A stretch of 64,000 bases of DNA from TA-20 sp035935115. Lineage in GTDB: Archaea; Thermoproteota; Nitrososphaeria; Nitrososphaerales; Nitrosopumilaceae. Shown here piece by piece: positions 45,952 to 54,545 of this stretch. The notes beneath the pieces were generated by a model. It saw only the letters and a list, made by a program, of their open reading frames with translations. It searched no databases and was not told the origin of the DNA. The position numbers and the translations under genes were made by a program. The stretch covers positions 1 to 64,000 of the forward strand of contig DASYXK010000017.1 in assembly GCA_035935115.1 (NCBI GenBank), in the 5' to 3' direction. Within the stretch, counting starts at the first letter, position 1, and each line of letters begins with the position of its first letter.

Positions 45952-47286
45952 ATGAACAGACGATACAGTATACTCTCTATTGCCGCAGTTGTGGCAGTAT
46001 CAGGAATATTGTTCGCTAGTACGTATTCACAGTCAGAAATGACTGCAACAAAATACGGAGTTTCAACAGTACAGAATGATTTGGTCCAAAAAATCAATGA
46101 TATGGGTGGAATTGAATTACAAATGCCATCTGCATTTGCTCAAGTCCCTCTAGATCAAATTGATTCAATGGTACAACAGGGACGTCATGTAGTGGAAGTC
46201 AAATTGACAGCACAAAGTGTTGACTTGCCCATAATGGGCGGTGGAAAATTCCACGCAATGACCTTTAACGGTCAAGTCCCAGCTCCAACAGTAAGAGTTA
46301 CACAAGGAGACATTATCAAAATGACTCTCACTGTACCATCAACCGAATTAACTGCACATGGAAACGATATGCACGCATCTCAGATTTCTGCAGGAAACTT
46401 TGGTGCGGTTAAGCCAGGAGAATCCAAAACATATGCTTACGTTGCCGAAGTACCTGGTACATTCAAGTACCATTGCTCAGGTGTCAATGTAGCTGCAATG
46501 GATCAACACGTCCTTTCAGGAATGTATGGATTAACAATTGTTGATCCACTGAATGGATATCACAATCTCTTGGTTACAAAGACCAAAGTAGTTAATGGCC
46601 AAGTAGTATTAGACAGACAAATTGTTCCAGCAGACGCTAAAGAATTTGTGTTAGAGTACAACCAATTGTACTTAACCGCAGATGGTAGCTATGACCAACA
46701 AGCAATGTTTGAACACAAAACAACACAAACTGTTGTTAACGGATTTGCATTTGGCTATGTTCCAAACGGAGACATTAACAAATTGGTCAAAGGCGATGCA
46801 AAACAGAATATCTTTGTAGCACAGCCTTGGAATGATGCATCACTAAAACAGTATCAATCACACCCACTGTTTGTTGATACAGGTGTTCACTACAGAATCT
46901 TTGTTGAGAACCAGGGTAACATGCCCGTATTCTTCCACATAGTCGGTGAAATACTCGACCGTGTAACACAAGGAAACGTAGTACAAGCTCAGGGAACTGA
47001 AACTTGGAACATTGGTGGCTCACAAGGCGCAACAGTAGATATCGTATTTGACAATCCAGGTGCATATGTTGCAGTTAACCATGACTATGCAGCAATCTTC
47101 AGCGGTGCAGCAACAGTATTTGTTGCAGGTGACCCATTCAAATTGGGATACAATCCAGGCGATATGCCAAACCCATCTGATGCGGTTCCTCCATTAGGCA
47201 AGAATAGCATTCCACAAAAGGAAGTTGTTCACTGTCTATGTACTGACGATCAAGCAGCAGCAATAGCGAAACAAATCGGTGGTTAA
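45952..47286 (+). CDS. nirK: Copper nitrite reductase NirK
   Basis: 444 aa with an N-terminal membrane/signal segment (SILSIAAVVAVSGILFAS). Cupredoxin domain 1 has His136 and His141 (TAHGNDMHAS, the spacing of type 1 and type 2 His, with Asp139 like the catalytic Asp), His174-Cys175 in FKYHCSG, His186 and Met191 in DQHVLSGMYG. Domain 2 carries VFFHIVGE and AVNHDYAAIFSGA. NirK is among the most highly expressed proteins of ammonia-oxidising archaea and is linked to nitrite/NO metabolism. It is translocated by a signal that lacks an evident twin-Arg beyond MNRRYS, so Tat export is possible. Confidence 0.96.
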   Translation: MNRRYSILSIAAVVAVSGILFASTYSQSEMTATKYGVSTVQNDLVQKINDMGGIELQMPSAFAQVPLDQIDSMVQQGRHVVEVKLTAQSVDLPIMGGGKFHAMTFNGQVPAPTVRVTQGDIIKMTLTVPSTELTAHGNDMHASQISAGNFGAVKPGESKTYAYVAEVPGTFKYHCSGVNVAAMDQHVLSGMYGLTIVDPLNGYHNLLVTKTKVVNGQVVLDRQIVPADAKEFVLEYNQLYLTADGSYDQQAMFEHKTTQTVVNGFAFGYVPNGDINKLVKGDAKQNIFVAQPWNDASLKQYQSHPLFVDTGVHYRIFVENQGNMPVFFHIVGEILDRVTQGNVVQAQGTETWNIGGSQGATVDIVFDNPGAYVAVNHDYAAIFSGAATVFVAGDPFKLGYNPGDMPNPSDAVPPLGKNSIPQKEVVHCLCTDDQAAAIAKQIGG

Positions 47287-47298
47287 AACCCCAAAATC

Positions 47299-47317
47299 TT
47301 CTTTTTTGTTTTTATTT
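47299..47317 (+). terminator. T-rich terminator after nirK
   Basis: A run of mostly T (including CTTTTTTG) begins about 12 bases after the nirK stop, matching the T-rich termination used by archaeal RNA polymerase. No hairpin is seen. Confidence 0.45.
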
Positions 47318-47356
47318 CACACAATGATTATATTCTGTACTTGATGGTTTTCTTGC

Positions 47357-48289
47357 ATGTCAATGAATCAATCCGTACTAATTTGTGATCAGGTTGCACC
47401 AATTCTAAATGATATCTTACAAAAAAATGGTTTGAAAATCACATACGAGCCTGAAATTACTCCAGATCAAATCAAAGAAAAAATAAGTGATTTCGATATT
47501 GTTGTAGTCAGAAGCAGAACAAAGATTACAAAAGAAATGATTGATAGAGCAAACAAATGTAAAATAATTGCACGAGTAGGCGTAGGACTTGATAACATTG
47601 ATGTAGGTGCAGCAAAGACAAAGGGAATTCGAGTCATCAATGCAGTAGAAGGTGCAATGAATGCAGTAGCAGAACTTGTTTTAGGGTTGATGCTTTCACT
47701 AGCTAGAGAAATTCCAAGAGCTGACAGGGAAATTAGAAATGGAAAGTGGTTAAAAAAAGAACTAATGGGAACTGAACTTTCTGGAAAATATCTTGGAATT
47801 GTTGGTCTTGGCAATATAGGGAAAAAACTAGCTAAACATGCAAGAGCACTAAATATGAATATCATTGGCTATGATGTAATTCCAATACCAGACGATTTTT
47901 CGCGTGAAGTAGGACTAATAAAAGCAGATCTTGACACTCTTATTTCAAGTGCGGATTACATATCTTTCCATGTTCCGTTTACAGAAAGCACACATCATCT
48001 TGTAAACTCACAACTACTCGCAAAGATGAAAAAGAATGCATGTCTTATCAACACATCTAGGGGAGAAATAATAGATGAGAATGCATTGTATGATGCGCTA
48101 AAAGAAGGAAAAATTGCAGGTGCGGCATTGGACGTTTTTGAATCTGAACCTGCCACTGGAAACAAACTTGCAACACTACCAAATGTGATCTGTACTCCTC
48201 ACATAGGAGCTCAGACAAAGGAAGCTCAGGCTTTAGCTGCAAATGTTATAGCAGAAAAGATAATAATGATTCTTCGTGGCGTTATATAG
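47357..48289 (+). CDS. serA: D-3-phosphoglycerate dehydrogenase-like (short form)
   Basis: 310 aa D-2-hydroxyacid dehydrogenase without the C-terminal ACT domain. VGLDNIDVGAAKTKGI, LGIVGLGNIGKKLAKHA (NAD site), CLINTSRGEIIDENAL and the catalytic His in CTPHIGAQT. Likely the first step of serine synthesis; other 2-hydroxyacid substrates are possible. No serB/serC nearby. Confidence 0.87.
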   Translation: MSMNQSVLICDQVAPILNDILQKNGLKITYEPEITPDQIKEKISDFDIVVVRSRTKITKEMIDRANKCKIIARVGVGLDNIDVGAAKTKGIRVINAVEGAMNAVAELVLGLMLSLAREIPRADREIRNGKWLKKELMGTELSGKYLGIVGLGNIGKKLAKHARALNMNIIGYDVIPIPDDFSREVGLIKADLDTLISSADYISFHVPFTESTHHLVNSQLLAKMKKNACLINTSRGEIIDENALYDALKEGKIAGAALDVFESEPATGNKLATLPNVICTPHIGAQTKEAQALAANVIAEKIIMILRGVI

Positions 48290-48291
48290 AA

Positions 48292-49053
48292 TTGACATAC
48301 TTGAAATTATTTTTGCCGGTATTTTTTCTACTAGGTATATCTTTTGTTTCTGTATTTGGTGACACTGGTAGTATCGCTGTTGTATCTGGCAAATCATTTC
48401 AAATCAACTATAATGCAAATTATGTCCAGGTTCTTAGTGCACAACCAAACACACAAGATCAAGCATTGATTTTTTCAATTAAGGTTACTAATCCTACCTC
48501 CACATTGGAGTTAACGCTTCCTCGTGAACTAATTGATGCTACAAATAAAACTGGCAGTGCTGATTTTATTGTACTAGCTGATGGAGCATTTACTCCGAAT
48601 GTGGAAAAAAGCTCAGATAAAACAAGTAGAACAATTCTGATTCAACTTGCACCTGAAAACAAAGAACTAGAGATTATTGGAACTAGTCTTGCAAGCTCAG
48701 GTAATGGTGGCACTAGTACAACACAAAACCCATCTTCACCTACACAAACTCCAACTACAAACCCAGCTCAACAACAGCCAAATCAACCTTCACAACAACC
48801 ATCGAATACACAATCACAACAAAATCAGACTTCTGTTCATGTACAAAAACCAACTGAGAATACATCAACACAAAACCTACCTGTACAGGAAATTCTTTCA
48901 AAGATATTTCATTTCATGCTACCAAACTTGCCTTTCAATATGAACTATAAACAAATTATTGAATATTCTGTAATAGCGTCAGCAATTTTAATTCTGATTA
49001 TAGTGGCTGCATCCTTAAAGAAATCAAAAACAAAAAAACAAATTCGCAAATAG
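48292..49053 (+). CDS. Secreted protein with Gln/Pro/Thr linker and C-terminal anchor
   Basis: 253 aa, TTG start two bases after serA. Signal peptide (LFLPVFFLLGISFVSVFG), a beta-rich domain (residues ~25-135), a Gln/Pro/Thr/Ser-rich linker (~140-200) and a transmembrane helix (YSVIASAILILIIVAASL) before a Lys-rich tail. The type I topology suggests a cell-surface protein. No known enzyme signature. Confidence 0.72.
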   Translation: MTYLKLFLPVFFLLGISFVSVFGDTGSIAVVSGKSFQINYNANYVQVLSAQPNTQDQALIFSIKVTNPTSTLELTLPRELIDATNKTGSADFIVLADGAFTPNVEKSSDKTSRTILIQLAPENKELEIIGTSLASSGNGGTSTTQNPSSPTQTPTTNPAQQQPNQPSQQPSNTQSQQNQTSVHVQKPTENTSTQNLPVQEILSKIFHFMLPNLPFNMNYKQIIEYSVIASAILILIIVAASLKKSKTKKQIRK

Positions 49054-49057
49054 AAAA

Positions 49058-49690
49058 TCAGACTGTCATAATTTTAGCCTTAATGAGATATTGTATTGCT
49101 AATCCAAAATCATTATCTGAGATGAGATCATCTGACCACCACTTTGAATTATTTTTGAACCAATTTGGTATATGTATTGGATTTGTTGTCTGATTATGAT
49201 AGTTTGTAACTTTGATTATGTCTGCATGTATCAATTCACGAATCAAACCTGCATAGTCATTATCTGTCGCACTTCCTTGTAACCATGTTTTTACTAGTGT
49301 TTTGTATTCTGTTGGAATTGCAATTTTGTCTGAATCTATCAGATCGAAATAAACACTAGTTTTGATACCAGCGTACTCTGCATCTATGTTATATTTCCCA
49401 GGACTATAATTTGTCTTGTAAAAGGGAAATGGCGAAGTTATCGTGTAATTTAACTTGCTTATTGGAATATTGATTGGTGCACTAGTCTTTCCAGAACCAT
49501 CCACAATGTGGATAATTATTGGTTGACCAGTTAATTCTGATACTCTAAATGTGATAGAAAGAAAGTCTCCATATTCATAAGTCTGTTTGCTTGTAGAAAT
49601 TGCTAAAGATGATACCGCAAAACTATGTTGCAAACCAATAACCAATAATCCTAATGAAACAATCAAAATAATCTTTCCAAAACATGTCAT
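49058..49690 (-). CDS. Secreted protein with thaumarchaeal WWSDD module
   Basis: 210 aa with signal peptide (IILIVSLGLLVIGLQHSFA). Beta-sandwich part with KQTYEYGDFLSITFRVSE and a C-terminal segment IPNWFKNNSKWWSDDLI followed by SDNDFGLAIQYLI. That segment recurs in many thaumarchaeal extracellular proteins. It is convergent with the preceding surface-protein gene, 5 bp apart. Confidence 0.8.
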   Translation of the reverse strand: MTCFGKIILIVSLGLLVIGLQHSFAVSSLAISTSKQTYEYGDFLSITFRVSELTGQPIIIHIVDGSGKTSAPINIPISKLNYTITSPFPFYKTNYSPGKYNIDAEYAGIKTSVYFDLIDSDKIAIPTEYKTLVKTWLQGSATDNDYAGLIRELIHADIIKVTNYHNQTTNPIHIPNWFKNNSKWWSDDLISDNDFGLAIQYLIKAKIMTV

Positions 49691-49784
49691 AACGAGTAAA
49701 AAAAACCATTTTCATAAATAGGCTTCTTTGAGGTTTAATGTTCAACACTGGGGTTTCTAACAGAATATTAAGGGGAATTTAGTA

Positions 49785-50252
49785 GTGCCGTTTATGATTA
49801 GCCATCAGGATCAAACTTGGTTGAAGATGTGGCAGGAAAACTCTCCGGAACTGAGAGCAAAAGCAGTAGAATGGAGAAAACAAAATGCACTTACTAGAAT
49901 AGATCGACCAAGCAGAATCCAAAAGGCAAGAAGACTTGGATACAAGGCAAAACAAGGCATAGTTGTTGTAAGAATGCGCGTAGGTAGAGGAAATATGCGC
50001 AAGAAAAGACCAGTAGCAGGAAGAAGACCAAAGCACCTTGGTGTTACAAGAATAAAACCAGATGTTTCGATGCAACAAGTTGCAGAACGTCGTGTACTTG
50101 AAAGATTTCCAAACATGAAACTTCTCGGCTCCTATTATATCTATAAAGATGGAATTTATCTTTGGTATGAAATAATTATGGCGGACCCATCGCATCCAAG
50201 GATCTCTAAAGATAAAGAAATGCGCGATAAGATTGTCGATTTGAAGAATTGA
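49785..50252 (+). CDS. rpl15e: Ribosomal protein L15e
   Basis: 155 aa, GTG start (an ATG four codons in is possible). Basic core matching L15e: RIDRPSRIQKARRLGYKAKQ, VVRMRVGRGNMRKKRPVAGR, RPKHLGVTRIKP, LLGSYYIYKDGIYLWYEII. Overlaps the next gene by 4 bp. L15e is a 60S/50S component in archaea and eukaryotes. Confidence 0.95.
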   Translation: MPFMISHQDQTWLKMWQENSPELRAKAVEWRKQNALTRIDRPSRIQKARRLGYKAKQGIVVVRMRVGRGNMRKKRPVAGRRPKHLGVTRIKPDVSMQQVAERRVLERFPNMKLLGSYYIYKDGIYLWYEIIMADPSHPRISKDKEMRDKIVDLKN

Positions 50253-50725
50253 AGACAGAAATTATCATATCTTGTGTTCTGATACTAGGATTATTTTCTG
50301 CACCAGCTTTTGCGGACCTTAACCATCCAGGAATAAAATGGGAATGGAAAATATACGCGGCAAATTATACTTATACTGTTACTACAGTATCAAACTATGA
50401 TATGAAAAATGTCACTCTAAATTCAAATAACAAGGAATTGATTTTTACAGGTAACAGCACTCACATTGATAGTATTGCTGAAATCGAGATACCACATAAC
50501 CTCATCGGTGGTAGTCTTACTGTTACACAAAACGGAAAACAGATTTCACCAATTGTAATCAACGGTACTTATAGTTCCACTATAATGCTAAAATTCAATC
50601 AGACAGGCATCACTACTACAAATGTTTTGGGAACTACCTATCTTCCAGAATTTGGAGTTAGTACACTCGTATTTGTGATCTCTATTGGAATGGTAGTATT
50701 TACACTAAAAACTAGAAAGTTCTAG
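50249..50725 (+). CDS. PEFG-CTERM surface protein
   Basis: 158 aa, TTG start overlapping L15e. Signal peptide (IIISCVLILGLFSAPAFA), a beta-rich domain and a C-terminal PEFG sorting signal: LPEFGVSTLVFVISIG helix followed by TRKF. In thaumarchaea this tripartite tail is presumed to be processed by a dedicated archaeosortase-like enzyme, which is not in the window. Short overlap with the convergent membrane-protein gene. Confidence 0.8.
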   Translation: MKTEIIISCVLILGLFSAPAFADLNHPGIKWEWKIYAANYTYTVTTVSNYDMKNVTLNSNNKELIFTGNSTHIDSIAEIEIPHNLIGGSLTVTQNGKQISPIVINGTYSSTIMLKFNQTGITTTNVLGTTYLPEFGVSTLVFVISIGMVVFTLKTRKF

Positions 50726-51435
50726 TAACCACTTGCATAGTCTTCCCACATATTTGCATGAGCTGTAAGCTTGTTCATCTGATAGAATATTCCTCCCACA
50801 ATTCCTGCCTGATAGAAAGCATATAGATAAACTTGAGAATGTGTTGGATCGCTGTGGGTAAGTGTTAGGGCTATCATAGAAAAGAAGATGTATGTTCCAA
50901 CAAAGATGAAGATCTTGCTTAGAAATCCTTCCATGCCCACAATTCGCTTTGTTGCGGCTCCCATTATTGTGATGCTGGATATAATTAGAAACGTTAGACC
51001 GCCGTTTGCCTGGACAAATTCGATTGCCCATGGAATCAAACCATCTGTAAAAAGCGATTTGTGAGTAGGATGCGCACCTCCATGCAGTGCAAATGATACT
51101 GATGTAAAAATAGCACCCATCATAAATAAAAACAAAAATAATTTTACAATTGCACGTTTTATTGGACTTCTTGTTTCAGATGGCTTCATGACACGGTCTG
51201 TCATTCTAAGGCCATAGAGAAAACCTATGCCAAAAGACGGTGCAAACATTAAATCAATCAATATTGGCGACTGCTTGATTGCTCTATCTATATCGGGCCC
51301 AAAAATCAAATATACAATTAATGCTGAGGCTGCAGCTCCTACAAAAATACTGATATCCAACCAGCTTCGGTTATGTCTAAGCTCGTAGAGGTCAGGTCCC
51401 CATTCGTCCATTAGATTTGTTTTTAAAATTAGCAT
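50722..51435 (-). CDS. Polytopic membrane protein, conserved hypothetical
   Basis: 237 aa (ATG at 51435, or MDEWGPD at 51411). About six hydrophobic helices: IFVGAAASALIVYLIFG, LIDLMFAPSFGIGFLYG, KLFLFLFMMGAIFTSVSF, LTFLIISSITIMGAA, IFVGTYIFFSMIALTL and YAFYQAGIVGGIFYQM. His-rich loop HGGAHPTHK may bind metal. No family recognised. Confidence 0.65.
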   Translation of the reverse strand: MLILKTNLMDEWGPDLYELRHNRSWLDISIFVGAAASALIVYLIFGPDIDRAIKQSPILIDLMFAPSFGIGFLYGLRMTDRVMKPSETRSPIKRAIVKLFLFLFMMGAIFTSVSFALHGGAHPTHKSLFTDGLIPWAIEFVQANGGLTFLIISSITIMGAATKRIVGMEGFLSKIFIFVGTYIFFSMIALTLTHSDPTHSQVYLYAFYQAGIVGGIFYQMNKLTAHANMWEDYASGY

Positions 51436-51516
51436 TAAAGAAATGGATCAAAATGATTTTGCCCATTTTATCAACTCTCTTTACCTTTTATTGACTATTG
51501 TTCATAGAATAGGCAA

Positions 51517-51741
51517 ATGAGAGCAGTAAAACCACTAATAGGAATTGGAATAATTGTTATAATTTTTGGAATTGTGTTTTTTCTACAAGGATATTCTGTA
51601 ATGGGTCCAAAATCCTCGTTTATGTATTCAAATCCTCAATGGATAATTAATGGACAATGGATTGCAATTGTAGGAATAATTATTTTGGTAGTGGGGTTGT
51701 TAATTTCGAAATTAATTCACAATTCCCAAAGTCATAGTTGA
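51517..51741 (+). CDS. Small two-helix membrane protein
   Basis: 74 aa. Two predicted transmembrane helices (LIGIGIIVIIFGIVFFLQG and IAIVGIIILVVGLLISKL) joined by a short loop with NPQWIINGQWI. No family recognised. Its last 30 bp overlap the convergent RAM-protein gene. Confidence 0.6.
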   Translation: MRAVKPLIGIGIIVIIFGIVFFLQGYSVMGPKSSFMYSNPQWIINGQWIAIVGIIILVVGLLISKLIHNSQSHS

Positions 51742-51942
51742 TCTTACTTTGTCTAGTTTGCGAATTTTTTTTGTTATTATGCTGTCCATCTGTGCCTCAG
51801 TTTCAGTTTCTACTTCTACTACAATATCGTAATCCCCATATACAATTCTTGCATCTTTGACTTTGTCCATTTTTGAAAGCTTTGACACTATATCGTTTTC
51901 AGAACCAAGCTCACATCCTATGAGGACATATGCTTTTTCCAT
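51712..51942 (-). CDS. Stand-alone RAM (Lrp/AsnC ligand-binding) protein 2
   Basis: 76 aa comprising only the RAM domain: AYVLIGCELGSENDIVSKL, ARIVYGDYDIVVEVETE, STMTLGIVN. It is divergent from the RAM protein beside glutamate dehydrogenase (RAM-1 has GVLGLYDVIVKIES at this site), so different effectors are plausible. Confidence 0.87.
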   Translation of the reverse strand: MEKAYVLIGCELGSENDIVSKLSKMDKVKDARIVYGDYDIVVEVETETEAQMDSIITKKIRKLDKVRSTMTLGIVN

Positions 51943-51965
51943 AGCATTCTAACTACAGTACGATC

Positions 51966-53288
51966 TTAAATCTTTATTTCAAGAGTTTGTAGTACGTTTG
52001 AATTTATATCGTAAACTCTGATCAAGTGATTATTTGTGTCTGTAATGTACATCTTATTTTGGAACAACTCTACATCGCTTGGCTCGTAAAGGCCAAGGGA
52101 ATCACATGCTGGGTCATCTAACCTGCATATTCCGTTCATTTCTGTTTTTCCAACTATTGTCTTTACCTGATTAGTTTCTAGATCAATTTCTCTGATTGCA
52201 GAGACCTCGCTGTCTGCAAAATACAATTTGTTTCCTGATATGGAAATCCCGCTTGGTTGTGCAAGTTGAGCTTGCTGTTTTTCACCATCTATGATATTTT
52301 CATACCCATTTCCGGCAAATGGTTTTGCAATATCTGATTCCATGTCATATGTCCAAATCTGATGATTTCCTGCCATTGCTATGAAAATTAGGTTATCTTT
52401 TTGTGCCACATCCCATGGTGATGTGATAGAAATTTCTCTTCCCTTTCCACCCTTTGAAATCCATGGACCTTGACGTCCTGTCCCAACAAGGGTGATGACT
52501 TTTTTGTTTACCAAATCTATTTTTCTTATAGCATGATTTTCAGTATCAGCCACTATTATGGACTCATTCTTCCATACTGCTCCTTGTGGTCTGAAAAAAG
52601 TTGCAGTTTCAAAACTACCATCAGAAAATCCGATCTTCCCACTTCCTATGATATGTTCGATTTTGCCAGAAAGGTCCGTTACAATGATTCTATTGTGGTT
52701 TGAATCAGACAATGCAATTTTGCCATTGGATATTGAAATTTTTCCTGGAAAGGAAAGTGTTGATTTGTTTTGTAATATTTTATGTGCTATCTTAACGGGT
52801 TCTTTTGCAAGCGTTCCTGTTTTGGAATGTTTTTCTAAAAGCACATCCACGGTATCCTCGATTGATTCTTTTTGGCCTTCACCTGATTGTTTGTAAACTA
52901 TGGTACCATTAGGATCTATGATGATAATTGTTGGCCATCCGTTGACATCATACTTACGCCAAATTGACATGTTTCTATCAACTACTACTGGATGAGAAAT
53001 CTCGTATCTTGCAACAGCATTTTCAATGTTTTTTTTGTCTTGTTCATTGAAGAATTTTGCTGAATGTACACCAATAAAAACTACCGGCTTGCCTTCATAT
53101 TTTTTCTCCAGTGTTGCTAAAGCAGGAAGCATATGCATACAATTTATGCAGCAGTATGTCCAAAAATCCAACACTATTATCTGTCCTTTTAGTTTCTCAA
53201 GGGAAAGCGGTTCCTTTACATTAATCCAATCATACCCATCAGGAAAATTTTGGGCTTTTGTTATTCTTGTGAAAATTTCATCAAACAT
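51966..53288 (-). CDS. Thioredoxin-like + NHL-repeat protein (NHLRC2-like)
   Basis: 440 aa. Residues ~1-150: a TlpA/thioredoxin-like domain with redox Cys in VLDFWTYCCINCMHMLPALA. Residues ~165-440: NHL beta-propeller repeats (VADTENHAIRKIDL, FADSEVSAIREIDL, ITDTNNHLIRVYD). This domain pair is that of NHLRC2. A redox-linked sensor or scaffold role is inference; no signal peptide, so cytoplasmic. Confidence 0.9.
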   Translation of the reverse strand: MFDEIFTRITKAQNFPDGYDWINVKEPLSLEKLKGQIIVLDFWTYCCINCMHMLPALATLEKKYEGKPVVFIGVHSAKFFNEQDKKNIENAVARYEISHPVVVDRNMSIWRKYDVNGWPTIIIIDPNGTIVYKQSGEGQKESIEDTVDVLLEKHSKTGTLAKEPVKIAHKILQNKSTLSFPGKISISNGKIALSDSNHNRIIVTDLSGKIEHIIGSGKIGFSDGSFETATFFRPQGAVWKNESIIVADTENHAIRKIDLVNKKVITLVGTGRQGPWISKGGKGREISITSPWDVAQKDNLIFIAMAGNHQIWTYDMESDIAKPFAGNGYENIIDGEKQQAQLAQPSGISISGNKLYFADSEVSAIREIDLETNQVKTIVGKTEMNGICRLDDPACDSLGLYEPSDVELFQNKMYITDTNNHLIRVYDINSNVLQTLEIKI

Positions 53289-53342
53289 AATTTAATTTTA
53301 AATTTTTCAGTATAAATATCCAATGCAGGCAATAGTAAAAGT

Positions 53343-54542
53343 TTAGAAACCGGCAGCAATAGGATCTGACGGTTTCATTATCTCACGTAGTAAAATAGTT
53401 GCATAAGAACCTCGAGATAATGTAAAACTTACAAATGGCTCCGTTATGGAAAACTCTTCACATTTTATTGTAGCTTGTCGGAATCCACCCTCATCACTTA
53501 CCTCCTGCATTTCTTTTGAAAAGAAGTCTTTTGCATGAATTTGTTCTTTTTCTAAAACTTTGGAAATTTGATAGTCAAATCTATTTTTTTTAGAATAGGA
53601 GTATCCTACCAGAGGTATTGCAAGTCTTTGATCTGGATCATTTTGATATCTTCCAAGATTATTTTTCTTATCAAAACATACGTCTCCCTCTTTTGGTAAA
53701 AACAATTCTTCACCATGTTCAAAAGCTTGACTCATAGTACAATTAAATACATAAGACTGAAAGGCTTGAACAAAAAATCTTCTCAGAGAAAGAGGAATTG
53801 CTCTTATGGCTTTGATTGAATCTCCATGCTGTACCATTTCACTTAATACCATTCTTTCAACATCCATTTGATGAGGAATTTCTTGTAAAGCTGTTGGATA
53901 ATTTGACTTGTCTTCAAGCATTTTTCTTATTTTGTTATTTTCAACTGAATCATGTTCTGAGCTAAAAGAAAGAAGCAGCTGAACTGCCAGTTCAAAGTCA
54001 TTTTGTAAGATGGCTTTTCCTATGAGATGAGACACTGGTCTTTTGCTACCAAATCTCTGATACCCGAAAAAGTTTAGAATCTTGTCATATTCTTTAAAGT
54101 CGCCAATTTTTGCAAAATCTGCATCTTGGATTTTTATCTTAAAATGATTTCCTACCATGTCTTTTTTTGTAAGTGGTTTTGCAACAAACCCTATTCGTGT
54201 AAGTTCATATCTGTTGGTAGAAAATTTCTCAGGTGATTTTGAGATGCTTGTATCGCACACAAATTGTTCTGTTGTTGCACTTGCATCCTTAAGTCCTAAC
54301 GCCTTTAATCTTAAACCATGAATTTTAAAAATCTCAGAAAGGGCATGATTTGTATCAATTCCATGTTTTTTTAACTTGTATACTGCATAATTGCCTGTCT
54401 GGGAAATTTTAGATAATGTTCTTTGATCCAAAATTTCAAATACGAAAAAATCCTCTTGGCCTGATCTTATCTTTCCACCAATACCAACAAAATCTGTACT
54501 GTATACAAAGATCCCTATACTGGAATCAATCTTTGGAATCAC
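53343..54542 (-). CDS. truD: tRNA pseudouridine(13) synthase TruD
   Basis: 399 aa, GTG start. Catalytic Asp in ALGLKDASATTEQFV; FFGYQRFGSKRPVSHLIGK and the C-terminal EGDVCFDKKN/LSRGSYATILLREIMK blocks are TruD/Pus7 specific. Converts U13 of tRNA. Starts 4 bp after the Vgb-like gene. Confidence 0.93.
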   Translation of the reverse strand: MIPKIDSSIGIFVYSTDFVGIGGKIRSGQEDFFVFEILDQRTLSKISQTGNYAVYKLKKHGIDTNHALSEIFKIHGLRLKALGLKDASATTEQFVCDTSISKSPEKFSTNRYELTRIGFVAKPLTKKDMVGNHFKIKIQDADFAKIGDFKEYDKILNFFGYQRFGSKRPVSHLIGKAILQNDFELAVQLLLSFSSEHDSVENNKIRKMLEDKSNYPTALQEIPHQMDVERMVLSEMVQHGDSIKAIRAIPLSLRRFFVQAFQSYVFNCTMSQAFEHGEELFLPKEGDVCFDKKNNLGRYQNDPDQRLAIPLVGYSYSKKNRFDYQISKVLEKEQIHAKDFFSKEMQEVSDEGGFRQATIKCEEFSITEPFVSFTLSRGSYATILLREIMKPSDPIAAGF

Positions 54543-54545
54543 TTC